Part shown: positions 24,398 through 33,167 of the stretch, in pieces
Position numbering within the stretch: the stretch's first letter is position 1
How the letters are laid out: the number at the start of each line of letters is the position of its first letter
Origin: an uncultured Acidobacteriaceae bacterium
GTDB lineage: Bacteria > Acidobacteriota > Terriglobia > Terriglobales > Acidobacteriaceae
DNA length: 64,000 bases
NCBI GenBank assembly: GCA_937879855.1
Contig: CALFMO010000016.1
Coordinates: 1-64,000, forward strand
Reading direction: 5' to 3'
The notes under the pieces: generated by a model
The model's input: the letters and a program-made list of their open reading frames with translations, nothing else
The model's database searches: none
What the model was told of the DNA's origin: nothing
Position numbers and translations under genes: made by a program

Positions 24398-25882
24398 ATG
24401 ACAAGCGAAGCCAATCTTCAGTCGGACGAGGCGCCCGCAGGGCCCAGGATTCTGCATGTCGACGACACCGACGCGCAACGATATGCGATCTCGCGCGTAT
24501 TGCGGCACGCCGGCTTTGAGGTTCTCGAGGCTCGCACTGGTCGGCAAGCGCTGGAGATTGTGGAGCAACTTCCCGATCTTGTAATCCTCGACGTCAATCT
24601 GCCCGATATTTCCGGCTTTACAGTATGCAAACAAATTAAAGCGAACGAGTCGACGGCTCGAATTCCTGTCTTGCATCTTTCTGCAACGATGGTTTCAACC
24701 GGCGCTCGGGTGGCGGGTCTCGATGGCGGGGCGGACGGGTATCTGGTTCAGCCCGTGGAACCGGATGAACTGGTTGCGACGATTCGAGCTCTGTTGCGCG
24801 TGAGGAAAGCCGAAGAAGCGTTGTGGAAGTCGGAACAACAATACCGCCTTTTTTTTGAAACAAACCCGCTGGCGTGTTGGGTGTTCAGTGCATCGGATCT
24901 CAAGATTCTCGCCGTCAATGAGGCGGCCGTTAAACAATACGGATACTCGCGAGAAGAATTCATGGCCCTGACATTCAGGGACATAAGTTCGCAGGAGTGG
25001 TCAGGGCATAACAGTTCCGATGTGCCTCAGTTCCGGCCGACGACTGTCGTGCAACACCGGACAAAAAGTGGCGAATTGCTGGAGGTGGAGGAAGTATGGG
25101 CGCCCTTGTACCTGAATGGGAGGGAGGCTCGCCTAGCGATTGTCCAAAACGTTTCGGAGAAGTTAAAACGAGAAGAAGCGCAACGACAGGAAGAGATTCG
25201 GCGGCTATTGCTGGAGCATGTCTTACAAGCGCAAGAAGAGGAGAGAAAGCGAATCGCGCGTGAGTTGCACGACGAGGCGGGCCAATTGATGACCTCATTG
25301 CTGGTGGGATTGCGGGCGGTCAACGATGCGCGCCAACTGAAGGACGCGAAAGCCCAAGCTAAAGCGCTGCGAAAGATAGCCTCGAAAGCGATTGGAGAAG
25401 TGGGGCGACTGGCGCGCGGCTTGCACTCCAGCGTCCTCGACGAACTGGGACTCAAAGAGGCGGTACAGAAGTTCACACACGACTATTCCGCGGTACACCG
25501 GATTCATGTGAGTTTGGATTTCGGCGAAACCCCTTTTTCGCAGTTGGACAATCCCGCCCAGATTGGTCTTTACCGCATTATTCAGGAAGCCCTGACGAAC
25601 GTGGCGCGCCATTCCCACGCGCAGACCGTCTCTATTGTCTTTGATTGGCATCAACCGCTTCTGCGGTTAGCCATTCGCGACGATGGGATAGGGTTCAGGT
25701 CGGGCAACATGGGCGACCGCCCGTCCAACCATCTAGGCATCGAAGGGATGCGGCAACGGGCGTCCATGCTAGGGGGCACGTTCGAAATCAAGTCCGAGCT
25801 GAACAAAGGCACTTTGATCGAAGTTCGACTGACTCTGGCTGAACTCGGAGAAGTCGGCTCCAGCAATGGCAATTCTCGATAG
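24398..25882 (+). CDS. Receiver-PAS-histidine kinase (NarX type)
   Basis: A 494-residue protein: receiver domain (about 17-130, phosphoacceptor Asp65 in VILDVNLPD, followed by LSAT and the Lys-position replaced, YLVQPVE), PAS domain (about 145-255), a coiled coil, HisKA_3 with KRIARELHDEAGQ (His291) and HATPase (EALTNVARHS, DDGIGF, GIEGMRQRASMLGG). The Lys of the receiver pocket is Gln (VQPVE), so switching may be altered. Only 2 bp before the NarL regulator gene, so they form a cognate kinase-regulator pair. A conserved motif lies upstream. Confidence 0.92.
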   Translation: MTSEANLQSDEAPAGPRILHVDDTDAQRYAISRVLRHAGFEVLEARTGRQALEIVEQLPDLVILDVNLPDISGFTVCKQIKANESTARIPVLHLSATMVSTGARVAGLDGGADGYLVQPVEPDELVATIRALLRVRKAEEALWKSEQQYRLFFETNPLACWVFSASDLKILAVNEAAVKQYGYSREEFMALTFRDISSQEWSGHNSSDVPQFRPTTVVQHRTKSGELLEVEEVWAPLYLNGREARLAIVQNVSEKLKREEAQRQEEIRRLLLEHVLQAQEEERKRIARELHDEAGQLMTSLLVGLRAVNDARQLKDAKAQAKALRKIASKAIGEVGRLARGLHSSVLDELGLKEAVQKFTHDYSAVHRIHVSLDFGETPFSQLDNPAQIGLYRIIQEALTNVARHSHAQTVSIVFDWHQPLLRLAIRDDGIGFRSGNMGDRPSNHLGIEGMRQRASMLGGTFEIKSELNKGTLIEVRLTLAELGEVGSSNGNSR

Positions 25883-25884
25883 CG

Positions 25885-26586
25885 ATGCCCAAAACAGCGA
25901 AAATTCGACTCGTTGTGGCAGATGATCATGCCATTTTACGGGCGGGCCTCCGGATGCTGATCAATGCGCAGCCCGACATGGAAGTTGTGGGGGAGGCGCA
26001 GGATGGGGTCGAGGCGGTTCGTACCATTCAGAAAGCAGATCCTGACGTCGCGATACTTGACGTGACCATGCCAAAATCCGGCGGATTGGATGCGATCAAG
26101 GAGATTGTGGCTCGGAATCGCTCTACCCGTGTTCTGCTACTGACGATGCATGAGGAGCCGGCATACCTGCGAACCGCTTTGGCGGCGGGTGCGGCTGGCT
26201 ACGTACTCAAGAAGAGCGTCGATGCGGATCTGCTATCGGCAATTCGTGCAGTTCACAAGGGACGCACCTACGTCGATTCCGAACTCGCGGAAATTCTGGT
26301 TCACGACGCATTCAGCAAAGACGACCGCACGGGCTCCGCAGGCAACAGCGTATTGAGTGACCGTGAGTTGCAGGTGCTGAAACTTGTCGCCGAAGGTTTC
26401 AGTAGCCGCGAGATCGCAGAGCAGATTTACATCAGCACCAAGACGGTGGAGACTTACCGCGCGCGCTTCGCCGAGAAGCTGGGGCTTAAGTCCCGCGCAC
26501 AAATTGTGCGCTATGCACTCAACCTCGGTCTCCTGTCTCCCGAGAAATTCACCGTCGGCAAGAAACGCGCGAAACTCCAGCCTTAG
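25885..26586 (+). CDS. NarL/FixJ-family response regulator
   Basis: A 233-residue regulator: receiver domain with acid pair DDH (about 13-15), phosphoacceptor Asp59 (AILDVTMPKSGG) and Lys in YVLKKSVD (about 108), then a LuxR-type helix-turn-helix (LSDRELQVLKLVAEGFSSREIAEQIYISTKTVETYRARFAEKLG, about 155-200). Directly downstream of the receiver-kinase gene. It is the only DNA-binding response regulator in the island, so the other kinases here may converge on it. The target sequence may be the TCCCCGAC motif. Confidence 0.94.
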   Translation: MPKTAKIRLVVADDHAILRAGLRMLINAQPDMEVVGEAQDGVEAVRTIQKADPDVAILDVTMPKSGGLDAIKEIVARNRSTRVLLLTMHEEPAYLRTALAAGAAGYVLKKSVDADLLSAIRAVHKGRTYVDSELAEILVHDAFSKDDRTGSAGNSVLSDRELQVLKLVAEGFSSREIAEQIYISTKTVETYRARFAEKLGLKSRAQIVRYALNLGLLSPEKFTVGKKRAKLQP

Positions 26587-26605
26587 TCTGTTTGATACCA
26601 CACAA

Positions 26606-26629
26606 ATAGGAAAATCCCCGACAGTGCGG
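26606..26629 (+). promoter_or_regulatory. Recurring TAGGRAWWTCCCCGAC motif, copy B
   Basis: The copy reads ATAGGAAAATCCCCGACAGT, then GCGG, about 70 bp upstream of the degenerate-receiver gene and just after the NarL regulator gene. It matches copies A and C over the core and the CGG that follows. Confidence 0.5.
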
Positions 26630-26698
26630 TCCACGCTTGCGTCGGCAGAATACAAATTTGCGCTCAGATCAGCGTGTGACGCGTGAGGCACTGGAACA

Positions 26699-27076
26699 TT
26701 GGGTCAAAAGCCGAGAACGATTCTCTGTGTGGAAAAAGAAGGCGCTCAAAGAGACGAGCGCGTGGCCGCCTTGGAGAGCGCGGGATACACCGTGATTCCC
26801 ACGCAGGATGTGAGGGAGGCTCTCCGAATCTTCATTTCCCAGGAAGTGGAGGGGGTGCTATTGGATCTGCAATTGGGGAATGGCAAGAAGAAATCGTTAC
26901 GGGCAGAGATGAATTCGATTCGCCCTCGAGTACCGATCGTTGCGCTATGTCCCGCAGATCGAAAAATCAGCCGTGCGGCACATTTTGATCACGCCTTCCG
27001 AGAGGGAAAGGGGAATGATGAGCTTATCGCGATTCTGCGGCACTTGCTCGACCGAGACGACGCCGGAACCAGATAG
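26699..27076 (+). CDS. Degenerate single-domain receiver
   Basis: A 125-residue receiver-like protein beginning at TTG 26699 (GQKPRTILCVEKEG). The phosphoacceptor-like Asp56 remains (GVLLDLQLGN), but the acid pair is VEKE instead of DD and the usual Lys/Thr loop is not preserved. It probably acts as a protein-binding pseudo-receiver or a very weak phosphate sink. No output domain. The Shine-Dalgarno is poor. Convergent with the next kinase gene. Confidence 0.7.
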   Translation: MGQKPRTILCVEKEGAQRDERVAALESAGYTVIPTQDVREALRIFISQEVEGVLLDLQLGNGKKKSLRAEMNSIRPRVPIVALCPADRKISRAAHFDHAFREGKGNDELIAILRHLLDRDDAGTR

Positions 27077-27092
27077 CGGCCCATCTTTTTGT

Positions 27093-28346
27093 CTACTGAG
27101 CTTTTCCGGCGATGGCGGAAACCGGGGGGCAAGGGAAAGTTGCCAGGATGGTTGTTCCGCCGCTGTTCGATTCAATTTCCAGATGCCCTCCCATTTGCGT
27201 GGCGCGTTCCCGCATGCCGCGCAACCCGACTCCGGTGCGGATTCCCAGCTTGATCTCCTGCTGCTTTTCGGCAGCGATTCCACGGCCCGCATCCCGGATT
27301 TCCAGATGTAAGCAGCCTGGTTCCGCCGTTATTCGAATATTCGCCGTGGGGCTTTGCGAGTGTCGATGAATATTACCCAAAGCCTCCTGGACAATTCTGA
27401 ATACTGCGGTTTCCAATTCAGGAGCGAAGCGATCAAAGCCGGGTGAAAACTCAAGATTAACTTTGATGCCGCTTCGCTGGCTGAACTCCTCAACATACCA
27501 GCGAAGGGCGGACGGTAATCCCGATTCATCGAGTAAGGGCGGGTGCAGCAAGTGAGAAATTGTGCGAATTCCCTGAAGAATCTGTCGCACGAAAGAACGG
27601 TTTTCGAGGAATGCCTTGTTCGCTTCAGGACTTAGTGCGGTCAGTTCCGCCTCGATCACCGCCATATTCATGCTAATCGCAGCCAGCAACTGGCCAACCG
27701 TGTCGTGCAGTTCGCGGGCAATCCGTCGGCGTTCCTCATCTTGCAACTGCAGGATGCGTCCCGATAGTTCCCGCAGACCTTCATTCGCGGTCTTTAACTC
27801 GGCGGTGCGCTCATTGACCCGTAGTTCCAGCGTCGCGTTCAGTTGGGCCAGTTCGCGGCGCGCCGCTTCCGCAACTTCGGCCTGCTGGCGGGCGGCCGTT
27901 TCGGCCTGCTTTAGCCGCAGAAGAGCACCGACGGTGGCCACGAGTTCCGCCCGGTCGATGGGCTCCGCCAGGTATGCGTCGGCCCCGCCTTCCAGACCCT
28001 TTACGCGGGACTGAGGATCGACGAAGGTAGACGACACATGGAGGATCGGAATGTGAGTCGTGGCGGGATCCGCTTTAATTTTCCGGCAAACTTGAAAACC
28101 ATTCATATCCGGCAGATTCACATCGAGAGTAATCAGATCCGGAAGTTCCGAAGCGCGGGCGAGCGCTTCCGCACCTGTTTTGGCCTCGATCACTTGATAC
28201 CCGGCATCGCGCAGTGAACGAACTACGGAATATCGCAATGCCTCATTATCGTCGACAGTAAGAATCGTGATCTTCTCGTTGCCCGTTGGGTCGGTCCGAA
28301 ATGCTTCCCATCGCGCCGCGTCTTTCATCCCAATGAGATCAGACAT
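27093..28346 (-). CDS. Receiver-histidine kinase (NarX type)
   Basis: A 417-residue protein: receiver (about 26-145, acid pair VDD, Asp75 in LITLDVNLPD; the Lys loop reads YLAEPID, so Lys is Glu), coiled coil (145-195), HisKA_3 with EERRRIARELHDTVGQ (His214) and HATPase (EALGNIHRHSQ, DAGRGI, GVGLRGMRERATQMGG). No PAS domain, so the input is probably a phosphoryl transfer or a partner kinase. It overlaps the hybrid kinase upstream by 8 bp and ends the stressosome transcript. GGAGG lies before the ATG. Confidence 0.92.
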   Translation of the reverse strand: MSDLIGMKDAARWEAFRTDPTGNEKITILTVDDNEALRYSVVRSLRDAGYQVIEAKTGAEALARASELPDLITLDVNLPDMNGFQVCRKIKADPATTHIPILHVSSTFVDPQSRVKGLEGGADAYLAEPIDRAELVATVGALLRLKQAETAARQQAEVAEAARRELAQLNATLELRVNERTAELKTANEGLRELSGRILQLQDEERRRIARELHDTVGQLLAAISMNMAVIEAELTALSPEANKAFLENRSFVRQILQGIRTISHLLHPPLLDESGLPSALRWYVEEFSQRSGIKVNLEFSPGFDRFAPELETAVFRIVQEALGNIHRHSQSPTANIRITAEPGCLHLEIRDAGRGIAAEKQQEIKLGIRTGVGLRGMRERATQMGGHLEIESNSGGTTILATFPCPPVSAIAGKAQ

Positions 28347-30510
28347 GGCCAGCCTCCCGCGCCGACGGCACTTTCAGAGGGAAGCCCGCCTTGCTGAAAG
28401 CATCGGCGAAGTGGGCGAGAGACAGTTCCCTGGACCGTGACTCCTTGGAGACAATTGCCACGGCGTCGGTGAGCAGCGTGCGTTCGTGCGAGTCCAACAC
28501 CTTCGAAGTGTGAATGATGACCGGGATGTTAGCGGTGTGCGGATCTTCCTTAAGCCTGCTGAGCACTTCAAACCCCGACAAATCGGGCATCGCCAGATCG
28601 AGAATCACCAAGTCCGGATTTCCCTCGCTGGCTCGCCGTAGCCCCTCCTGGCCTCCGGTCGCTTCAGAAAACCTTAATTCTGCCTGTCCCAATACGCTCT
28701 TCAGCAAGTATCGGGAAACTTCATCGTCATCGATGATCAACACTTGTCTTTGCGACAAGCGCGTGGCAACCGCGTCCAGCTGTTGAATCAGCCAAGTCCG
28801 CTCCAGAGGTTTGGCATGAAATCCGTCGGCCCCGAGCGCGATCGCCTTCTCTCGATTGTCGACTACCGTCACCACGAATATCGGAATGCGAGCGGTGGCG
28901 GGGTTTTGCTTGAGCTCCTGAAGCAGTTCCCAGGAATGTTCTCCATGTAGCAGGACATCTAATACCACCGCTACCGGTCGGAATTCCCGCAGTGCCTGGC
29001 GGGCCTCTTTGAGATCTCTGGCAGGGATTACCTGAAATTGCGTGTTCTTCAAGTATTTTTCGTAGATGAACAATGCTTCGCGATTGTCCTCTACCACCAG
29101 CACGGGCAACTTGCTGGCGTCGAGTTCGCGCTTCACATCCGGAACATAAGCGACTTCGCTTTCTCCTGTGAAGCGGATAGGAATGGCGGCGAAAAAAGTC
29201 GAGCCTATTCCCACCTGGCTCTTGACATATACATTCCCGCCCAGCAATTGCGCCAATTTCCGCGACAACGGTAATCCCAGGCCTGTGCCTTTTACCGATC
29301 TCTGTTTCTGGCCCTCGAGTTGCACCCACTCCTGAAAGATTCGTTCCTGGTCCTCTTCCGCGATGCCAATCCCGGTATCCGAAACCGAAAAGACCAGCGT
29401 CTCGTCGTGGCCGCGTTCCACCGAGACTCTGACCTCGCCGCGCTCAGTGAACTTCAAAGCATTCGAGATGAAATTTCTGAGGATCTGCGACACCTTGGCC
29501 TCGTCGGTGTGAAGCTCAGGGAGCTCGGCAGGCTCCTCAAAAACCAAATTTACGGAAGAGTTTTGGCTCAACAAAGGTCTCAACATGCCGCGCAGAGCGG
29601 CAAAAACACCATCAATGCTGAAGTCGGAAGCTCGGATGCTCACCTTGCCGGCCTCAACCTTTGCCAGGTCAAGCAAATCATTGACGAGATCGGTTAAATC
29701 CTGTGCCGAACCACGAATGAACTTGACTTGCTTTTCCTGCTCGTCGGTTAAGTCACCGTCCAAGCGATCCAACAGAATTTGGCTAAGAGCAGTGATGGAA
29801 TTCAAGGGCGTGCGGAATTCGTGGCTCATGTTGGAAAGGAAATGGCTTTTCAATTCCGAGGCGCGCTGCAGAAAGTCAGCTTTGTCGTTGAGCTCTGCGT
29901 AGAGCGCGACTACCCCCCGATTGGTTTCATCGAGTTCACGGTTGAGATTTGCCAGTTCTTCCTGCCGGGCCCGCAGCTCCTGCAAGGTGTTTAGCAGTTC
30001 CTGGTTCTGTTGCTTCAGTTCCTGGTAAGGATCCTGGGAAGCGCGCTCAATGCTGGAAAGTACTTTGTCCAGTTCGCCGGGCTTGAAACGGGAAAAGCCG
30101 CGAGGGACCTTTTTCCCGAGTATGACAGTCGTGCCCTCGCGGGGATTGGTTTCAATCTTGAAGCGGTCCATCAGACGCTTTGCGCCCACGATGCCCAGTC
30201 CCATGCCGGTCTGAGAGACGTACTTGCCGGCCATAATCTCATCGAGATTGGAGATGCCACGGCCTTTGTCGCGAAGAGTGATCAGCAACATTTTTTCTGG
30301 AGTATCTTCTATGCTGAATTCCGCTCTGCCTCCTCCGCCATATTGAAATGTATTGCGCGCAATTTCGGAAACCGCGGTGGCAATGCGAGTCTGGTCCTGG
30401 GGTTCGAACTTCAAGGCCGCGGCGATGGTGCGGGCTTTCTGGCGCGCGACCACTACATCATTCTCAAGCCGGATATCTATGGTGAAAAGATTCAAAGCCA
30501 TGAAACACAT
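28339..30510 (-). CDS. Hybrid kinase with RsbT-like N-terminal ATPase
   Basis: A 723-residue protein with an unusual order: an RsbT/anti-sigma type ATPase domain first (about 6-135, VSEIARNTFQYGGGG, RDKGRGI, GMGLGIVGAKRL), a coiled coil (150-215), a conventional HisKA (SHEFRTPLNS, His230), HATPase (NFISNALKF, DTGIGI, GTGLGL), then two receivers (Asp518 in VVLDVLLHG and Asp638 in VILDLAMPD). The N-terminal block is very like the separate RsbT at 31512. It would be the stressosome-output protein feeding a phosphorelay. Alternative start at 30501. Directly follows RsbX in the transcript. Confidence 0.9.
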   Translation of the reverse strand: MCFMALNLFTIDIRLENDVVVARQKARTIAAALKFEPQDQTRIATAVSEIARNTFQYGGGGRAEFSIEDTPEKMLLITLRDKGRGISNLDEIMAGKYVSQTGMGLGIVGAKRLMDRFKIETNPREGTTVILGKKVPRGFSRFKPGELDKVLSSIERASQDPYQELKQQNQELLNTLQELRARQEELANLNRELDETNRGVVALYAELNDKADFLQRASELKSHFLSNMSHEFRTPLNSITALSQILLDRLDGDLTDEQEKQVKFIRGSAQDLTDLVNDLLDLAKVEAGKVSIRASDFSIDGVFAALRGMLRPLLSQNSSVNLVFEEPAELPELHTDEAKVSQILRNFISNALKFTERGEVRVSVERGHDETLVFSVSDTGIGIAEEDQERIFQEWVQLEGQKQRSVKGTGLGLPLSRKLAQLLGGNVYVKSQVGIGSTFFAAIPIRFTGESEVAYVPDVKRELDASKLPVLVVEDNREALFIYEKYLKNTQFQVIPARDLKEARQALREFRPVAVVLDVLLHGEHSWELLQELKQNPATARIPIFVVTVVDNREKAIALGADGFHAKPLERTWLIQQLDAVATRLSQRQVLIIDDDEVSRYLLKSVLGQAELRFSEATGGQEGLRRASEGNPDLVILDLAMPDLSGFEVLSRLKEDPHTANIPVIIHTSKVLDSHERTLLTDAVAIVSKESRSRELSLAHFADAFSKAGFPLKVPSAREAGHV

Positions 30511-30515
30511 CGAAA

Positions 30516-31508
30516 TTAGATTGTTTTGGCAACCAAAACCGTAACGTCATCCCGGCCGCGCGAGAAATCCCGGTGCAGCATTGCCGAGATAAGGCTGGGA
30601 TGCCGGCACCAGATGCCTGGATAGCGTTCCAGGTCCCAACGAGAACTCAAGCCGTCCGAATGCATAATGAGGATGCTGTCCGCATTCCAGGGATAAGTAA
30701 ATTCCTGAATCCTTGGCATATGGTGGCCCACTGTGCCATTGTGCGAAGCCATGCTCCGACTGTTGCCCGGAGAGACGATCGAGGCGGAGATATTGCCAAC
30801 TCCGGCAAAGGAAAGCAGACCCTGCGCAGGCTGAATTCGGCTCACTGCCGCCGCGGCACCCCTGGTTTTTTTCAAGGCATCGTGAATGTCCTGCAGGATG
30901 TGAAGCGGTGAATCGACTTGGGTGCGGGCCAGGACTTGCTCGGCCTCCCTCGCGGCCTCAGCCGCAAACACGCCATGCCCAAGTCCATCCACGAGCATGA
31001 GCACCAGGGAATCGGAAAACCTGCGAAGTCCCCATCCGTCCCCACACTCTTCTTCGCCTCGCATGGGCTCAGAGACGGCACCGCCGTGCACGGCGCCGTG
31101 AACCGGAGAATGATGTTTGTTATCCGGCCAAAATTCGGCGCGTATCACCGTTCCTACTCCCGCCGCCGAGTAGACGTCAAAGATATCGGACAGACGCCGG
31201 ACGGCCCCCAAGCCAGTACCCATCGACCCAGCTGTGGAGTGTCCGTCTTGCATGGCACGTGAGAGGTCGGCAATTCCGGGTCCTTTGTCGACAGAGATGA
31301 GTCGCAGTCCTGAATTTCCATTTTCTTGAACTCGTTGAAGCAGTATCGTCCCGTTACCCGCATGCTTCACGAGATTAGTCGCCATTTCCGTAGCGGCCAA
31401 CGCAGCAGCGCCAGTGCGCACCTCTCCTAGTTGCAGGTGCTGGGCGAGTTCAGCTGCCCTACGCCGCGCTTCTCCGGCTTGACTCGATTCTCTGACCTCG
31501 ATAATCAT
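30516..31508 (-). CDS. rsbX: RsbX-like ATPase/PP2C phosphatase fusion
   Basis: A 330-residue protein: an RsbT/RsbW-like ATPase fold (about 1-125: TEMATNLVKHAGNG, DKGPGI, GTGLGAVRRLSDI) joined to a PP2C/SpoIIE phosphatase (about 145-330: VDGLGHGVFAAEAA, GVGNISA, MHSDGLSSRW, RGRDDVTVLVAK). RsbX dephosphorylates RsbS and RsbR to reset the stressosome; here the ATPase domain is fused to it, as in some RsbX/RsbU-like proteins. ATG 31508, 3 bp after the rsbT stop, in the order rsbR-rsbS-rsbT-rsbX. Confidence 0.88.
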   Translation of the reverse strand: MIIEVRESSQAGEARRRAAELAQHLQLGEVRTGAAALAATEMATNLVKHAGNGTILLQRVQENGNSGLRLISVDKGPGIADLSRAMQDGHSTAGSMGTGLGAVRRLSDIFDVYSAAGVGTVIRAEFWPDNKHHSPVHGAVHGGAVSEPMRGEEECGDGWGLRRFSDSLVLMLVDGLGHGVFAAEAAREAEQVLARTQVDSPLHILQDIHDALKKTRGAAAAVSRIQPAQGLLSFAGVGNISASIVSPGNSRSMASHNGTVGHHMPRIQEFTYPWNADSILIMHSDGLSSRWDLERYPGIWCRHPSLISAMLHRDFSRGRDDVTVLVAKTI

Positions 31509-31511
31509 GGC

Positions 31512-31913
31512 TTATTTCCAACGAGTGATCGTGATCCTCGTTCCTTCGCCGAGCCGCGAAACAATTTCAAACTCATTCACCAGGCGCTTCGACCCTCCCA
31601 GGCCCAGACCTAATCCGGAGCCTGTGGTGAAACCGTCACGAAGAGCGAGTGCAACGTCGGGAATGCCAGGGCCATGATCCTCAAAGGTGAGGCGCAATCC
31701 CACTCGCGGGCCATTTAAGGTCTGCACCTGCATAGTGCCGCCACCGCCGTAGATAATTGTGTTGCGGGCCAGTTCGCTGGCCGCAGTAATAATCTTGGTT
31801 TGATCTACGAGACTAAGACCAAGTTGAGCGGAAACTTCACGCACGCGCCGCCTCACGGCCACCACGTCGGGTTCGGACTTGACGGGTACACTCTCAGCGG
31901 AGACGACTACCAT
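31512..31913 (-). CDS. rsbT: RsbT-family anti-sigma/stressosome kinase
   Basis: A 133-residue GHKL Ser/Thr kinase. N box TAASELARNTIIYGGGG, G1 box FEDHGPGIPD, and GLGLGLGGSKRLVNEF are the RsbT signatures. Known role: phosphorylates RsbS and RsbR in the stressosome and then leaves to activate a partner. It overlaps rsbS by 20 bp. Since no RsbU phosphatase or sigma-B is seen, its partner here is probably a kinase of the same transcript. Confidence 0.94.
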   Translation of the reverse strand: MVVVSAESVPVKSEPDVVAVRRRVREVSAQLGLSLVDQTKIITAASELARNTIIYGGGGTMQVQTLNGPRVGLRLTFEDHGPGIPDVALALRDGFTTGSGLGLGLGGSKRLVNEFEIVSRLGEGTRITITRWK

Positions 31914-32283
31914 ACAGTTCCTTGTTGGCGCCGACCGATGCTCGTAACAGCTCCATGCCTGCGTCTACATTCAACGCGGTGCGTACGCCGGGAAGGGAAA
32001 GCCCCAGCTCGACCAAGGTGATGGCCACCGCAGGTTGCATGCCGACCACCACCGTTTCCGCATCGAGCACGCGTGACATGGCTGCGATGTTGCTGAGCAT
32101 GCGGCCAATAAAAGAGTCGACGATTTCGAGCGAGGAGATATCGATCAGAACTCCTCGCGCATCCGTCTGGCTAATCGTCTTGGTCAAGTCATCTTGCAGA
32201 GCCATCGCCAGGCGGTCATGCATATCCACTTGAATGGTAACCAGCAAAAAGTCACCCATTTTCAGAATTGGAATCTTTTCCAC
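31894..32283 (-). CDS. rsbS: RsbS stressosome STAS protein
   Basis: A 129-residue STAS protein that forms the stressosome core with RsbR. Phospho-site segment SSLEIVDSFIGRML with Ser57 in the position of the phosphorylated Ser of RsbS. The GMQPAVAITLVELGL end is typical. Start is GTG at 32283 with AGGAGC before it. It overlaps rsbT by 20 bp. Known role: binds RsbT until phosphorylated. Confidence 0.94.
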   Translation of the reverse strand: MEKIPILKMGDFLLVTIQVDMHDRLAMALQDDLTKTISQTDARGVLIDISSLEIVDSFIGRMLSNIAAMSRVLDAETVVVGMQPAVAITLVELGLSLPGVRTALNVDAGMELLRASVGANKELYGSRLR

Positions 32284-32291
32284 TGGCGCTC

Positions 32292-33167
32292 CTAGCTCTT
32301 CACGGTTTCACGAACAAAGGTGATTCCTAATCTTTGCAGCGCCACCGAAAAAGCAGCGGCGAGTGTTGATTTGGTGGTGATGTCAAGCAGGTTGATGCCC
32401 AAATGGACGATGGTTTGCGCGATTTGCGGCCGCACTCCGCTGATAATGCAATCTGCTCCCATCAGCCGAGCGGCCGTTATCGTCTTTAACAAATGCTGAG
32501 CCACCACGGTGTCCACCGTCGGCACGCCGGTGATGTCGATTATGGCTACCCTCGAATTGGATTGCACGATTGCCTGCAGCAGAGACTCCATCACCACCTG
32601 GGTTCGGGCACTATCCAGCGTACCGATGATTGGCAACGCCAGGATCCCCTCCCAAAGCTTGACGACTGGCGTTGAGAGTTCAAGCAGTTCTTCCTGCTGG
32701 CGCCGGACGATGTCCTCTCTCGACTTCAAGAAAACTTCTGTAGTGTAAAGTCCCATCGCGTCCAGCAATTCGGTCAACGACCAAATCCCTGCCGCCATGC
32801 CTTCTGCATCTCCTTTATGCTGGGCTTGAATCTCATTGAACAGGGGACGCTTGAGGGAAAATACGAAGGTGGCGGTTTCTGAAGGCTTGAAGCCTTTTTG
32901 AGAGCGGTTTCGCGAAATTTCGGCCAGCATGTCTCGCACGCCGTCGAACGCCGGCGACTGAAAATTGTTTCCATCCAACTCTGTTGCCTGTTTCATGAGC
33001 TGAAGGAACCGAGAACACTCTGCTCGGAGATCGGACTCTTTGATCAGGTCACTGCGGCGAACCGTATTACTCATTTCCCGGAGCCACTCCGCAAGGATTT
33101 TGTCCATGTGGCTGCCCAGAACACCGGCAAGTGTCCCGTTTTTCTGATTCAATTGGATCTCGCTCAT
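32292..33167 (-). CDS. rsbR: RsbR stressosome sensor
   Basis: A 291-residue protein: a helical N-terminal sensor domain (about 10-160, RsbRD-type, ending in a coiled coil) and a C-terminal STAS domain (about 165-285: IIDITGVPTVDTVVAQHLL, GVRPQIAQTIVHLGI). Thr220 (VDT) and Thr252 (IAQT) appear to correspond to the two phosphorylated Thr of RsbR. First gene of the stressosome transcript. GGGGGAGG before the ATG. The N-terminal domain is not the PAS or globin of other RsbR paralogues; its ligand is unknown. Confidence 0.92.
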   Translation of the reverse strand: MSEIQLNQKNGTLAGVLGSHMDKILAEWLREMSNTVRRSDLIKESDLRAECSRFLQLMKQATELDGNNFQSPAFDGVRDMLAEISRNRSQKGFKPSETATFVFSLKRPLFNEIQAQHKGDAEGMAAGIWSLTELLDAMGLYTTEVFLKSREDIVRRQQEELLELSTPVVKLWEGILALPIIGTLDSARTQVVMESLLQAIVQSNSRVAIIDITGVPTVDTVVAQHLLKTITAARLMGADCIISGVRPQIAQTIVHLGINLLDITTKSTLAAAFSVALQRLGITFVRETVKS

